DNA of 33,672 bases. It comes from an uncultured Candidatus Saccharibacteria bacterium (GTDB lineage: Bacteria > Patescibacteriota > Saccharimonadia > Saccharimonadales > Saccharimonadaceae). Position 1 is the stretch's first letter. Each line of letters opens with the position of its first letter. Below are positions 1-7,481 of this stretch, one piece after another. The stretch spans positions 1 to 33,672 of the forward strand of contig CANOTH010000010.1 in NCBI GenBank assembly GCA_947570505.1. The letters are read 5' to 3'. A model generated the notes under the pieces. The model was given only the letters and a program-made list of their open reading frames with translations. It was not told where the DNA came from and ran no database searches. The translations under genes were made by a program, and so were the position numbers.

Positions 1-59
1 AATCTAAGTATAGAACTTACCTTATTTTGTTGCAAAGGTAGTGGAGCAATACGTTCCTA

Positions 60-88
60 TTGATTTTTTGCAGTATCTGTGGTATAAT
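60..88 (+). promoter_or_regulatory. sigma70-type promoter of the small membrane-protein gene
   Basis: The -35 is TTGATT (60-65) and the -10 is TATAAT (83-88), with a 17-bp spacer. TG at 80-81 makes the -10 extended. Transcription should start near 95, giving a leader of about 137 nt that contains a 9-codon mini-ORF. Bases 1-59 show no gene; one frame is open for 20 codons from the window edge to a TGA at 61, too short to call. Confidence 0.75.
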
Positions 89-145
89 GGTAAAAGGATG
101 GTGATACAAAACATCCAGCTATACGACACTAAAGGAGGGGTAGAG

Positions 146-175
146 GTGTCAAGGAGTTTTAAAAAAATAGGCTAA
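146..175 (+). other. possible 9-codon leader ORF (GTG start)
   Basis: GTG at 146 is preceded by the Shine-Dalgarno-like AAAGGAGGGG (131-140) and opens a frame reading MSRSFKKIG before TAA at 173. It lies in the leader of the membrane-protein gene that starts at 232. The Shine-Dalgarno is too good for a random site, but nine codons give no coding statistics. It could be a regulatory leader peptide or chance. Confidence 0.3.
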
Positions 176-231
176 AGGATCTTCTCTAGTGCTTAGTTGA
201 CGGAAATATTCCCATAAAAGGAGGTGAAGAA

Positions 232-678
232 ATGGGATTTGGAGATTTTCAGATTTATAAGGAACGATTGATTAAATATTTTACAGACGATAGTAGGGTA
301 AAATATCTAATGCTTGCGCAAGCATTAAAGATGGTAACCATGGTTATTGTCATTTTTCCGACACAACTAGCGATTTGGACCGAAAACAGAGTGCTACATG
401 GACGACTCATGATGGTTGGCCTGGCGATGTTTTTGGTGGCGGTTTTTGTAGTAACGTGGGGATGGTTTGACCGGTTTTTCGGCTGGTGGTTCAAACTCCC
501 AGTGTTAAAGCATCGCTGGCGCGAGTGTAACCTGTGCAGTACGGTTTTCGCTCTGGATTTTTACGCAGCTTGCCGGTACCATTGGCTTTTCATGATGCCA
601 GGTGTTGGACTGTTCTTGATCTCATTCTATATAGACTACCAGAACCTGAAAGCTACAGAAGAAAGAGAGGAGAAATAG
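232..678 (+). CDS. small multi-spanning membrane protein, unknown function
   Basis: A 148-residue protein that I do not recognise. It has about three hydrophobic segments (roughly residues 30-50, 58-78 and 115-135) and a tryptophan/phenylalanine-rich stretch around 76-86 (WGWFDRFFGWW). A short cysteine-containing loop (RECNLCS, about 97-103) and another cysteine near 114 follow. The tail is charged. The start is fixed by the very strong Shine-Dalgarno AAAGGAGGTGA at 217-227, four bases before ATG. The gene is monocistronic, with an extended -10 promoter at 60-88 and a terminator at 694-715. The strong signals imply it is well expressed. It may be an inner-membrane structural or accessory protein, but nothing visible gives a function. 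Confidence 0.8.
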   Translation: MGFGDFQIYKERLIKYFTDDSRVKYLMLAQALKMVTMVIVIFPTQLAIWTENRVLHGRLMMVGLAMFLVAVFVVTWGWFDRFFGWWFKLPVLKHRWRECNLCSTVFALDFYAACRYHWLFMMPGVGLFLISFYIDYQNLKATEEREEK

Positions 679-693
679 CCTATAACGATGTGC

Positions 694-715
694 GGCTCGC
701 TACGGCGGGCCTTTT
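694..715 (+). terminator. intrinsic terminator with TACG tetraloop
   Basis: GGCTCGC (694-700) pairs with GCGGGCC (705-711) through a 7-bp stem with one G-U pair. It is capped by TACG, a stable UNCG-class loop, and followed by TTTT. It ends the 232-678 transcript just before the convergent gene whose stop is at 719. Confidence 0.8.
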
Positions 716-718
716 AAA

Positions 719-2233
719 TTATTTCAACTCGACTAAGACCCGATTGTCTTTTTGGTAAATATTATGCAACCGGGTTTCCTTAACTAATTTTAGATCCGTC
801 GTATCAAATTTGCTCTGTGATTCAATAATCCCAGGCATTCGATAGTGAGAAAACATATAGTAACTGCCCCAGAACCAAGAATTATCGCTTAATAGTGGTT
901 GAACAAGACTGTTTAATACTGGGTATTTTGGGATCAAACCATCTATAGGTGTAGAGAAACCAATTGTACCATTAATGGCGACTTCTAGGGTTTGGTTTTC
1001 GGGAGTATTTAAGGTATTGAGATCATTCATTAGTAAAGTAGCTCGATAATCAGCATAGTGTTTTTGTTCTGCTAGAGCATTACCATATGTAATTGCAAAG
1101 ACAAAAAACGCATATCCCAGATATAGCACACATAATTTTGAGATATAGGCATGATAATAATTGACCGCTACGATTGCCACTAAAGCGAAATTAGCGAAAA
1201 ATCCATACATTGATCTTGGCGCAAACAGTGGAGAGCGGATCAAAACATAAAGACCGAATGACATGATACCGACAAAACAGGCGATGAGCATAGCAAAAAT
1301 CGCAGACGAAATTTTGCGTTGTTTAGAGCGCATTATGCAAGATACGATGAACATTACGTAGACAGCAAATATCAAGACTAGCCAGTACGGTTTGAAATCG
1401 CGACAAATTGCTTTTATATATGAGTCGTAATTGGAAAATATACCTGGAATTAGCTCACTAAACTTTAACATTCCTGCATCTAGATATGATCCAGATCGGG
1501 AAACAAAAAACTGGAATACTAGGGTACCCAAGCAATATCCGAGAGCTGAAAGCCCAATAAATTGACCAATTTCTTTATATTTTGCTTGTTTGACGAACAT
1601 TAACAAAGCCAGTATGGCTGTCAATGCTGGAAAAATCCCACTTGATGCTTGATAGGTAGTGCACATACCAATAGTACAGATGAAGATGATGACGACAGAA
1701 ATGATTTTCTGACACTTAGACTGATCGCGGTAAAATAAAAACGGAATGATACTAAATAATACCGACAGGGCCATGTAGGGTGAATCGAATTTATAGGAAT
1801 AGTTTTCCATAAAATATGGCGAAAGTCCTAATGGCAAAGCTGCAATTACATACCAGAGATTAAATTTAGACTTTTGCTCTAGAGATGTTCCGAACGAAGA
1901 AGTGAGGAGCTTTATAGCTAAAGTGCAAGACAGGGCCATGATTGCTGCTGCGAGTATTTGGGTGTAGGGTGATAGATCAGTAGCGCGTCGGCCGGCATTG
2001 ACCACGGTAGCAGCAATATTAGAAGTATAACGGCCAAAACCGAAATTGAGGTAGCCCTCTCGGATTCGTCCTAGATCATCAATGTAATTAAAGTTGGCTC
2101 GAAATAGCGGAATCAAGGCCACCAGAAAAATCGCAAATAAGATTAGGAAATATTTGGCATAAACGGATTTTAAGGCCGCCTGAACGGATTTTTTCGCAAT
2201 TTCGTACCACTGGTTAAATTGAATTGTCCTCAT
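719..2233 (-). CDS. GtrII-like membrane glucosyltransferase (Glucos_trans_II family)
   Basis: A 504-residue integral membrane protein with a short cytoplasmic N-terminus, a first TM helix around residues 26-46 and about ten further helices. The motif after the first helix (NYIDDLGRIREGYLNFGFGR, about 49-68) has the acidic pair and 'R-x-G' pattern typical of the GtrII/Glucos_trans_II family. These proteins transfer glucose from a lipid-linked donor on the outer face of the membrane. The C-terminal 100 residues are a soluble extracytoplasmic domain. The gene is transcribed alone, convergent with the 232-678 gene. No Shine-Dalgarno precedes the ATG; a TATAAT lies 7 bp upstream, so the message is probably leaderless. 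The exact sugar cannot be read from sequence. Confidence 0.65.
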   Translation of the reverse strand: MRTIQFNQWYEIAKKSVQAALKSVYAKYFLILFAIFLVALIPLFRANFNYIDDLGRIREGYLNFGFGRYTSNIAATVVNAGRRATDLSPYTQILAAAIMALSCTLAIKLLTSSFGTSLEQKSKFNLWYVIAALPLGLSPYFMENYSYKFDSPYMALSVLFSIIPFLFYRDQSKCQKIISVVIIFICTIGMCTTYQASSGIFPALTAILALLMFVKQAKYKEIGQFIGLSALGYCLGTLVFQFFVSRSGSYLDAGMLKFSELIPGIFSNYDSYIKAICRDFKPYWLVLIFAVYVMFIVSCIMRSKQRKISSAIFAMLIACFVGIMSFGLYVLIRSPLFAPRSMYGFFANFALVAIVAVNYYHAYISKLCVLYLGYAFFVFAITYGNALAEQKHYADYRATLLMNDLNTLNTPENQTLEVAINGTIGFSTPIDGLIPKYPVLNSLVQPLLSDNSWFWGSYYMFSHYRMPGIIESQSKFDTTDLKLVKETRLHNIYQKDNRVLVELK

Positions 2234-2240
2234 GATACAT

Positions 2241-2246
2241 ATTATA
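2241..2246 (-). promoter_or_regulatory. -10 element giving a predicted leaderless mRNA (GtrII-like gene)
   Basis: TATAAT on the minus strand ends 7 bp before the ATG at 2233, and there is no Shine-Dalgarno between them. The expected start point falls on or next to the A of the ATG. The -35 region (TTGTAG, 17 bp upstream) is poor. Confidence 0.6.
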
Positions 2247-2283
2247 TGCCGGTCATTTCTTATCTACAATGGGGGAAATTTGG

Positions 2284-2311
2284 TTGACTTTTCTGCGAGG
2301 TACGATATAAT
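2284..2311 (+). promoter_or_regulatory. nusA promoter
   Basis: TTGACT (2284-2289) and TATAAT (2306-2311) are separated by 16 bp. The start is expected near 2318, leaving a leader of about 84 nt before nusA. Confidence 0.75.
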
Positions 2312-2333
2312 GAAGCTATACAGATATTGACCG

Positions 2334-2360
2334 ACCCGGAAAGGGGCGGGTTTTTCTTTT
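2334..2360 (+). terminator. terminator-like hairpin in the nusA leader
   Basis: ACCCG (2334-2338) pairs with CGGGT (2347-2351) and is followed by TTTTTCTTTT (2351-2360). It lies between the nusA promoter and its Shine-Dalgarno. This is the layout of an attenuator. The stem is only 5 bp, so termination may be partial or conditional. Confidence 0.45.
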
Positions 2361-2401
2361 GGAAGACTGGCCGACGGGGCGAATAATTAAAAGGAGAAAA
2401 A

Positions 2402-3634
2402 ATGGAAGGTTTAGATCTCAAACAGTTAACTGCGATGGTAGGGGTAATTGCTGAAGAAAAAGGCTTACCAGAGGAGGCAGTGCTAGATGTAGTACAAATG
2501 GCGATTGCGGCGGCTTGGCGCAAAGATAACGGCGACCGCGATATGAATGTGCGGGCGATTCTGGATACTAATACCGGTAAAGCTACAGTATTCATTGGAC
2601 GCGAAGTGATTGAGGATGACGTGGCTTATAATCCAGCTACGGAGATTCCTTTGGCAGAGGCTAAGAAGGTGAAGGCAGATGCCGAGATTGGCGATATGAT
2701 TGAAGAGAGCGAGGAGGTGAAGGATTTTGGGCGCGTTGCAGCGATGACCGCGAAGCAGGTCGTAGTGCAACGCCTCCGCGAAGCGGAGCGAGACGCGGTC
2801 CTCACGGCCTTTGAAGATAAAATTGGTACGGTGATGACTGGGGTGATTTCTCGCGTCGAGCCTCGAGTAGTGCGAGTGGACTTAGGCAAAGCTAACGGCA
2901 TCATGCCCCGCAGTGAGCAAATTGATGGCGAATATTATACCGTAGGTGAACGCATTAAGGTATACATCAAGGGTGTAGAGCATGACGATGCAAAGGCGCA
3001 ACTAATTCTTTCGCGCGGCAATGCTGAGTTTATTGAATACTTGTTCCGTCAAGAAGTACCAGAGCTGGATAATGGTTCGGTGGAAATCCGGGGTATTGCT
3101 CGTGAAGCCGGTCGTCGCACCAAGATTGCCGTAATGTCGACGGTGCCAGGAGTAGACCCAGTAGGAACCTTTGTCGGTGGACGTGGCATGCGAGTCCAGG
3201 CGATTATGAATGAAATCGGCGATCGTGAGAAAATTGATATTATTAACTGGAGCGATAATCCATCTGAGTATATCCGTGAGGCTCTCAGCCCAGCAGAGGT
3301 GGTGAAGGTAGAAATTGATGGCAAAAAAGCCAAAGTTTATGTGACTGAAGACCAACAGTCAATCGCGATTGGTCGCCAAGGCCAGAATGTGCGCTTGGCT
3401 TCTAAGCTAACAGGCTACGATCTAGATATTGAGCTAGCTAAGGCTCCAGAAAAGAAGAAACGCAAGAATGCCGAAGATTCCCTGCTCAATGCTCTAAGTG
3501 AAGCCGATGATGAGAGCGAGACACCAGAGTCCGTGCTGACTACAGATGAGTCCGTAGAGGAGAAACCGGCTGAAGGATTGAACGAAAAAGTCGCCGTAGA
3601 TGACAGCGAAGAAATGAGCGGGGCGGAAGAGTAA
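2402..3634 (+). CDS. nusA: transcription termination/antitermination factor NusA
   Basis: NusA binds RNA polymerase and nascent RNA and governs pausing, termination and antitermination. The 410-residue protein shows the family order: polymerase-binding N-terminal domain (about 1-140), S1 domain (141-206), KH1 (207-285, loop VGGRGMR at 258-264) and KH2 (300-345, loop IGRQGQN at 323-329). A lysine patch (KKKRK) and a 60-residue acidic tail follow, in place of the C-terminal AR repeats of proteobacterial NusA. AAAAGGAG just upstream of ATG decides the start. Unlike most bacteria there is no rimP before it or infB after it; it has its own promoter and terminator. The hairpin in its leader suggests autogenous control. 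Confidence 0.95.
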   Translation: MEGLDLKQLTAMVGVIAEEKGLPEEAVLDVVQMAIAAAWRKDNGDRDMNVRAILDTNTGKATVFIGREVIEDDVAYNPATEIPLAEAKKVKADAEIGDMIEESEEVKDFGRVAAMTAKQVVVQRLREAERDAVLTAFEDKIGTVMTGVISRVEPRVVRVDLGKANGIMPRSEQIDGEYYTVGERIKVYIKGVEHDDAKAQLILSRGNAEFIEYLFRQEVPELDNGSVEIRGIAREAGRRTKIAVMSTVPGVDPVGTFVGGRGMRVQAIMNEIGDREKIDIINWSDNPSEYIREALSPAEVVKVEIDGKKAKVYVTEDQQSIAIGRQGQNVRLASKLTGYDLDIELAKAPEKKKRKNAEDSLLNALSEADDESETPESVLTTDESVEEKPAEGLNEKVAVDDSEEMSGAEE

Positions 3635-3656
3635 GATTGGGCTCGTAGAGACGTTT

Positions 3657-3689
3657 AAAAGCCTCCGTGCGTAATGCTGGAGGCTTTTT
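3657..3689 (+). terminator. bidirectional terminator between nusA and the convergent gene
   Basis: AAAAGCCTCC (3657-3666) pairs with GGAGGCTTTT (3679-3688), a 10-bp stem with a 12-nt loop and a T run on the + side. The A run on the 5' side gives a U tail on the minus strand as well, so it can also serve the minus-strand gene ending at 3712. Confidence 0.85.
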
Positions 3690-3711
3690 GTCGACCGACA
3701 GCCTGGATGTA

Positions 3712-4302
3712 TTATTTCTGGTGGAAGTACACTTTTGTAGTTAGACAAGCACCTGTACGTGCCGCAAAGTTGTCTCTTATGGCCGCATCATAGTTTTCCG
3801 CCTCTTTAGCAGAGGTATACAGTTCTATGATGACGCCACGATCGAAACTGCCAACGTCCCAAATACCGTCGCCGATGATTATGATTCTATTATCGCATAT
3901 CATCTTTTCTCCGTGCACAAATGATAAATCTTCATCTGCTACAAAGTTATAATGACCACGCCAAATATGCCCATATTCATCTCTGACATTAATGTTGATG
4001 CGACCGTTTTCCTCGGATTTCACTTCTTCTGGATAATCAACATCAACTCTAACTTTAAGTCCGTCTGGCAGTAATTCATCCGGAATAGTTAGTCCAAAAC
4101 GGTAATTAGTGTCCGCCGAGAGCATAGTGCCTTCAGGGTATTCATTCCAAGAACGGCTATCATAGCATTGAAGACTGACGCTCTTAGCGATGTTACCATG
4201 GAGACCAAGTGCCACTATTATCAGTGAGACCACAACAAGAGCGCATATGGGCACCCAATTTCCCTGCATTTTTGTTACAAGATCAGAAAATTTTTTTCTC
4301 AT
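3712..4302 (-). CDS. membrane-anchored hypothetical protein
   Basis: A 196-residue protein that I do not recognise. A basic N-terminus (MRKKFSDLVTK) precedes one hydrophobic helix (about residues 17-34), so the rest should lie outside the membrane as a signal-anchored domain. That domain is mostly predicted beta, with acidic stretches, an RGxxNF-type patch and two or three cysteines (about 46, 136, 187) that could form a disulphide. The start is supported by AGGAGG (4313-4318) about 10 bp upstream. It has its own promoter (4403-4431) and a structured leader. It ends at the bidirectional terminator shared with nusA. The next minus-strand gene upstream is also unrecognised and may or may not be related in function. 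Confidence 0.7.
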   Translation of the reverse strand: MRKKFSDLVTKMQGNWVPICALVVVSLIIVALGLHGNIAKSVSLQCYDSRSWNEYPEGTMLSADTNYRFGLTIPDELLPDGLKVRVDVDYPEEVKSEENGRININVRDEYGHIWRGHYNFVADEDLSFVHGEKMICDNRIIIIGDGIWDVGSFDRGVIIELYTSAKEAENYDAAIRDNFAARTGACLTTKVYFHQK

Positions 4303-4332
4303 ATCTGTTTCCTCCTAAAAAATAAAAATTTA

Positions 4333-4382
4333 GGGGATTTATCCAAGTTACCAATCTGATAATCTACTACTGGATAGTCCCC
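4333..4382 (-). promoter_or_regulatory. structured 5' leader hairpin of the 3712-4302 gene
   Basis: GGGGA-TT-TATCC (4333-4344) pairs with GGATA-G-TCCCC (4372-4382). This is a 10-bp stem with a small internal loop and a 27-nt apical loop, inside the predicted leader (start near 4396). On the minus strand the 3' arm is followed by TAAATTTTTATTTTTT and then the Shine-Dalgarno. It could act as an attenuator or ligand-responsive element; no known riboswitch class is recognised. Confidence 0.4.
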
Positions 4383-4402
4383 TCAGTTATTCAGTTACTT
4401 CC

Positions 4403-4431
4403 ATTGTAGCACATATTGGCGAAAATGTCAA
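4403..4431 (-). promoter_or_regulatory. promoter of the 3712-4302 gene
   Basis: Minus-strand TTGACA (4426-4431) and TACAAT (4403-4408) are separated by 17 bp, near consensus. The gap 4303-4607 holds this promoter, the leader hairpin and a terminator. The remaining 4440-4555 shows no convincing gene. Confidence 0.75.
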
Positions 4432-4557
4432 TAGTTTTTATGGTTAACTCTATGCTTTTCGTCAAGTTGATAGCAGTTTGGAGATATGTTGTAGAATTAT
4501 TAGAGTTTTGCACAAGGGTGGAAAATGACAGGAAAATTTGTTCGGTTTTATGAGAAA

Positions 4558-4588
4558 AGGAGTCCGTTTTTGGCGAACTCCTCTTTTT
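4558..4588 (-). terminator. terminator downstream of the 4608-5219 gene (bidirectional form)
   Basis: AGGAGT (4558-4563) pairs with ACTCCT (4577-4582), with two further pairs past a mismatch. A runs on one side and T runs on the other make it usable in both directions. On the minus strand it lies about 20 nt past the stop at 4608. Confidence 0.7.
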
Positions 4589-4607
4589 GATGCTGGTCTA
4601 AGTATAC

Positions 4608-5219
4608 TTAGGAATACTGTGACACAGTATTCGTCTGGCTACCGCTAAAAGCAAAGATCCTCGTGAGTAACTGGCTCCAAAGGGTAGTATTGTCGGGCAG
4701 ACGATACTCGTATTTATACTCGCGCTGTGGCATACCCTCAGAATTGTACTTCAGCACCGAAGTCGTGTAGCCATGGAGAAGCGGACGATTAGGATGTAAC
4801 CAGTTCTTGACATTCTGCCAGTACATTGGTGAGCTAAAAATTTTATAGCCATTGCCGGCACTATCTTCAATGACTACATCCGTCTGATGATCAGGCATAG
4901 CATAGTAACTGATTAATTGTTCGCAGTCTGAGCTGGTATAAGATAATACTATCAGCTTTGTATGACATTGAACGTTAACCAACTTATACTCCTCCTGTTT
5001 ATCAATTGCCGTGATCGGAATAGCCTTGCGACTCTTGAGGCCGGAAACCGTCAGATACGGTGTTTCGTCTTTGACCCAACTACCAGATCGATAGTTGCTG
5101 GTAGAAATGCTGACTAATTTCAACCCAGGAGCCTTTGCTACTTCCCTGAGATCCGCACTACAAAGATTACAGATGTCGAAGACGCCCAATTCGGGCAGTT
5201 CATAAGTAATTGTGTCCAT
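4608..5219 (-). CDS. hypothetical soluble protein
   Basis: A 203-residue protein that I do not recognise. It has no signal peptide and no membrane helix, so it is probably cytoplasmic. It has several cysteines, including DICNLCSAD near residues 15-23, and many aromatic residues. Predicted structure is mixed, mostly strand. Start choice: GGGGG (5229-5233) lies 8-9 bp before the ATG. The gene has its own near-consensus promoter (5301-5329) and a terminator just after its stop, so it is a monocistronic unit. No partner or pathway is suggested by its position between nusA and an initiator tRNA. Confidence 0.65.
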   Translation of the reverse strand: MDTITYELPELGVFDICNLCSADLREVAKAPGLKLVSISTSNYRSGSWVKDETPYLTVSGLKSRKAIPITAIDKQEEYKLVNVQCHTKLIVLSYTSSDCEQLISYYAMPDHQTDVVIEDSAGNGYKIFSSPMYWQNVKNWLHPNRPLLHGYTTSVLKYNSEGMPQREYKYEYRLPDNTTLWSQLLTRIFAFSGSQTNTVSQYS

Positions 5220-5300
5220 AATAAGATACCCCCTATATTTTCTAATATGGCGAAACTTAGACCGATAAAAAACGATGGCCCGCCCCGCCGATACATTTAT

Positions 5301-5329
5301 ATGGTATCAATTTATATGTGTTTTGTCAA
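5301..5329 (-). promoter_or_regulatory. promoter of the 4608-5219 gene
   Basis: Minus-strand TTGACA (5324-5329) and TACCAT (5301-5306) have a 17-bp spacer. The leader of about 75 nt contains a GC-rich stretch (5279-5290) but no clear hairpin. Confidence 0.65.
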
Positions 5330-5377
5330 TATTTATAAGGTGTTTTTGATACTATAGCAAGATGATATAGCAATACA

Positions 5378-5420
5378 AAAATGGAACCGCAATCGGGGGG
5401 GCGATATACGGTTCCATTTT
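5378..5420 (-). terminator. terminator of the initiator tRNA
   Basis: AAAATGGAACCG (5378-5389 on +) pairs with CGGTTCCATTTT (5409-5420), a 12-bp stem with a 19-nt loop containing seven G. On the minus strand the hairpin begins at the last base of the encoded CCA and ends in TTTTTG, so it terminates the tRNA transcript directly. Confidence 0.8.
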
Positions 5421-5496
5421 GGTGGCGGGAGTTGGATTTGAACCAACGACCTTTTGGTTATGAGCCAAACGAGCTACCAGGCTGCTCTATCCCGCG
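5420..5496 (-). tRNA. initiator tRNA-fMet (CAT), CCA encoded
   Basis: The 77-nt minus-strand sequence folds as a cloverleaf with anticodon CAT at 5460-5462. Initiator features are the D-stem GAGC/GCTC (A11-T24), the CCTGG D-loop, and a first acceptor pair that cannot form (C1 at 5496 against C72 at 5424). The anticodon stem ends in only two G-C pairs (TTTGG/CCAAA) rather than the usual three. The T-arm is GTTGG/CCAAC. The 3' CCA is encoded at 5420-5422. Confidence 0.93.
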
Positions 5497-5506
5497 ATAT
5501 GCGCTT

Positions 5507-5535
5507 ATTATATATCGCGAGCCTACAAAAATCAA
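5507..5535 (-). promoter_or_regulatory. promoter of the initiator tRNA
   Basis: Minus-strand TTGATT (5530-5535) and TATAAT (5507-5512) have a 17-bp spacer. The -35 overlaps the TGA stop of the upstream ligase-like gene. The expected start, near 5500, leaves a very short 5' leader for the tRNA. Confidence 0.75.
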
Positions 5536-7481
5536 GAGTTTTTTGTAGAATTGCGGCAATAAATTACGAGGATGAGGGGAGGCATGAGATAGATATGTAG
5601 GGCATTCGGCAGCCCAGAGAAGAAGTTAAGAGTAATGCCGTAAGCCACTACGAGCGATAATAGCAGGGGCAAGGCAGGACTGGACCAAAATTCGTTCTCC
5701 TGAAGCTTAGAAATGGTACGACGGACAATTCCCTGATTCTTGTATTGGTTACGGGGGCGCTTTTTGCCCGACCGACCATCGACAAACCACCAGGGTAACA
5801 GGGGCGCTAAGAACGCAATCACGAGAGCTAGGTGGATCAGGAAGACTCCGACGAGACCGAGCTCAAGTAAGAGGCTGAAGGTTTGGTTTTGGACAATTTC
5901 CTTAGGTGAGGTAATTTGATCTGGGAAGGCAGCATGCATGGCCGTACCAGCCCCACCAAGGCCCACCCCAAAAAGAATGCTGGTGGGAGTGAGTTTTATA
6001 CTATCATTACAGGGTTCACCGGGAGTATGGCAGTTGTATCCAATCCAGAATGTTCTGGGGTGACCAGGAGCAGAGAGCCAGGTCTTGAGGGCAATTTCGT
6101 TGAGACCCAGCCGAACATTAGTGGATTCGGCCACATAGCCATCGAAAATTGGCTGATTTTGGGTCTCTAGAGCCTCGGTGGCACTAGAGACTGCTTGAGC
6201 TTGGTCATCAGAAGGTGCAGAGGTAGAATGGCCTTCTGATGCCTCTGGTGATCCTGCAGGGCTATTCTGCGACTCTTGGGACTGATTTGGGTCGTTCTCG
6301 GAATTTGAGCTAGGTTTGGAGCTGGAGCTCGCCTTGGGGCTTTGACTTTCTTTAGGACTTTGGCTCGCTTTGGGGCGCAAATCAACGATGCCAAGGGAGA
6401 GATGATGGATGGACTTAGTGATGGCTTCGGTAAAAGTGGTGGAAGTGGGGCCGAGCATGGCAAAAGTGCCCTGCATGGCTAGAGCGAAGAGAAAGGTGGC
6501 AGCTGGCAAACCGATGATGGGGGCAAAGCGAGGCCCGCACCCGGCATCGGCATGAGTAGATGGGGTGCGAGAGGAAGTCGCCTGGGATTTTTGGGTATGA
6601 GTGGAGGTGGCAGTATGGGGTGCGCCAGTTACCTTCGGGTGCGCCAGTGTGGGGCGCGATTTATGCTGAGCGATAGCGAAAATTAACATAATCGCGAGAG
6701 CGACGAAATAGGCATAAATCGCGCCCCGCGAAAACGTAATAAAGAGAGTAGCGGAACAAATCGCCGCCGAGGCCCAGGCAAAAACTTTGCTGACGGATTT
6801 TGGCTGCGGGAAAGCTACCAGATATAATGCTAGGAGTGTGGGCGCGAGCAACAAATTACCCATAAACTGCGGCTCAATGGCAAAGCCGGATGGATGAGGA
6901 AAACCGAACATATCGGATACGCAGCCACGGCATAAAAGACTTTGCTCGCGCCCCACCCCCCAAACATCGAGAAAACATTGCAGCCAACAAAATCCGCACA
7001 CTGCCAGGCTAGGGATTAGGATAGCTTTAATCATTTTTGCTCGAAAGTTTTTTGGTTGTTCTAGCAGTGGTAATACAAAAATTAGAGTAAAAACCGCAAA
7101 AAACAATAACCAGATAATCCCAGCAGTTAAAATTGCCCGGACTGGATTCATTGACCAAAAAATTGATAAAGTGGCAAAGAATGGGAAAAGCGATAAAAGG
7201 AAGATTTTACGATCAGATATACCTGGGAAATTTATACCCCATTTCGTGTTCCTAAGCTGCTCTTTGGCTGCCGGATTTGACCCCTTATGCATTTGAGACC
7301 ACCGTAAAATCATGGTGGCAAAAGCCAACAGATCAAACACTACCAGCCAGATTAGCGGCACTGATAGCTCAAAGTTCATAGAACTATTGTTGCCCAAGCG
7401 AATTATAGGATAATAAGAAAAAAACAGTACGGCCGGCAGAGCGAAAACTAGGCCCCAGAGAATCTTATTAAAATATTTCAT
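5532..7481 (-). CDS. O-antigen-ligase/polymerase-like membrane protein
   Basis: A 649-residue multi-spanning protein resembling the WaaL/Wzy (O-antigen ligase) superfamily. These enzymes move a lipid-linked glycan onto an acceptor, or polymerise repeat units, outside the membrane. About ten or more helices are visible, with FSRGAIYAY (about 250-258) matching the family's core helix. Two long hydrophilic insertions interrupt it: one around 277-312, and a large Ser/Pro/Gln-rich segment around 370-440 with repeated SQSPK units inside the major extracytoplasmic loop. The latter is longer than usual for the family. It is third in the operon with the WbaP-like and GT4 genes, overlapping the GT4 gene by 14 bp; GAGGGG precedes the ATG. 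Ligase and polymerase roles cannot be separated from sequence alone. Confidence 0.75.
   Translation of the reverse strand: MKYFNKILWGLVFALPAVLFFSYYPIIRLGNNSSMNFELSVPLIWLVVFDLLAFATMILRWSQMHKGSNPAAKEQLRNTKWGINFPGISDRKIFLLSLFPFFATLSIFWSMNPVRAILTAGIIWLLFFAVFTLIFVLPLLEQPKNFRAKMIKAILIPSLAVCGFCWLQCFLDVWGVGREQSLLCRGCVSDMFGFPHPSGFAIEPQFMGNLLLAPTLLALYLVAFPQPKSVSKVFAWASAAICSATLFITFSRGAIYAYFVALAIMLIFAIAQHKSRPTLAHPKVTGAPHTATSTHTQKSQATSSRTPSTHADAGCGPRFAPIIGLPAATFLFALAMQGTFAMLGPTSTTFTEAITKSIHHLSLGIVDLRPKASQSPKESQSPKASSSSKPSSNSENDPNQSQESQNSPAGSPEASEGHSTSAPSDDQAQAVSSATEALETQNQPIFDGYVAESTNVRLGLNEIALKTWLSAPGHPRTFWIGYNCHTPGEPCNDSIKLTPTSILFGVGLGGAGTAMHAAFPDQITSPKEIVQNQTFSLLLELGLVGVFLIHLALVIAFLAPLLPWWFVDGRSGKKRPRNQYKNQGIVRRTISKLQENEFWSSPALPLLLSLVVAYGITLNFFSGLPNALHIYLMPPLILVIYCRNSTKNS

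Noticed and set aside
4467..4588. Possible small RNA on the + strand ending in the hairpin at 4558-4588
   Set aside because: The only candidate promoter (TTGATA, 19-bp spacer, TAGAAT) is weak, and the hairpin is explained as the terminator of the minus-strand gene.
6167..6463. 98-codon minus-strand ORF in another frame of the ligase-like gene
   Set aside because: It is out of frame with the clear membrane protein and arises from the repetitive Ser/Pro-coding DNA; no start signal or family match.
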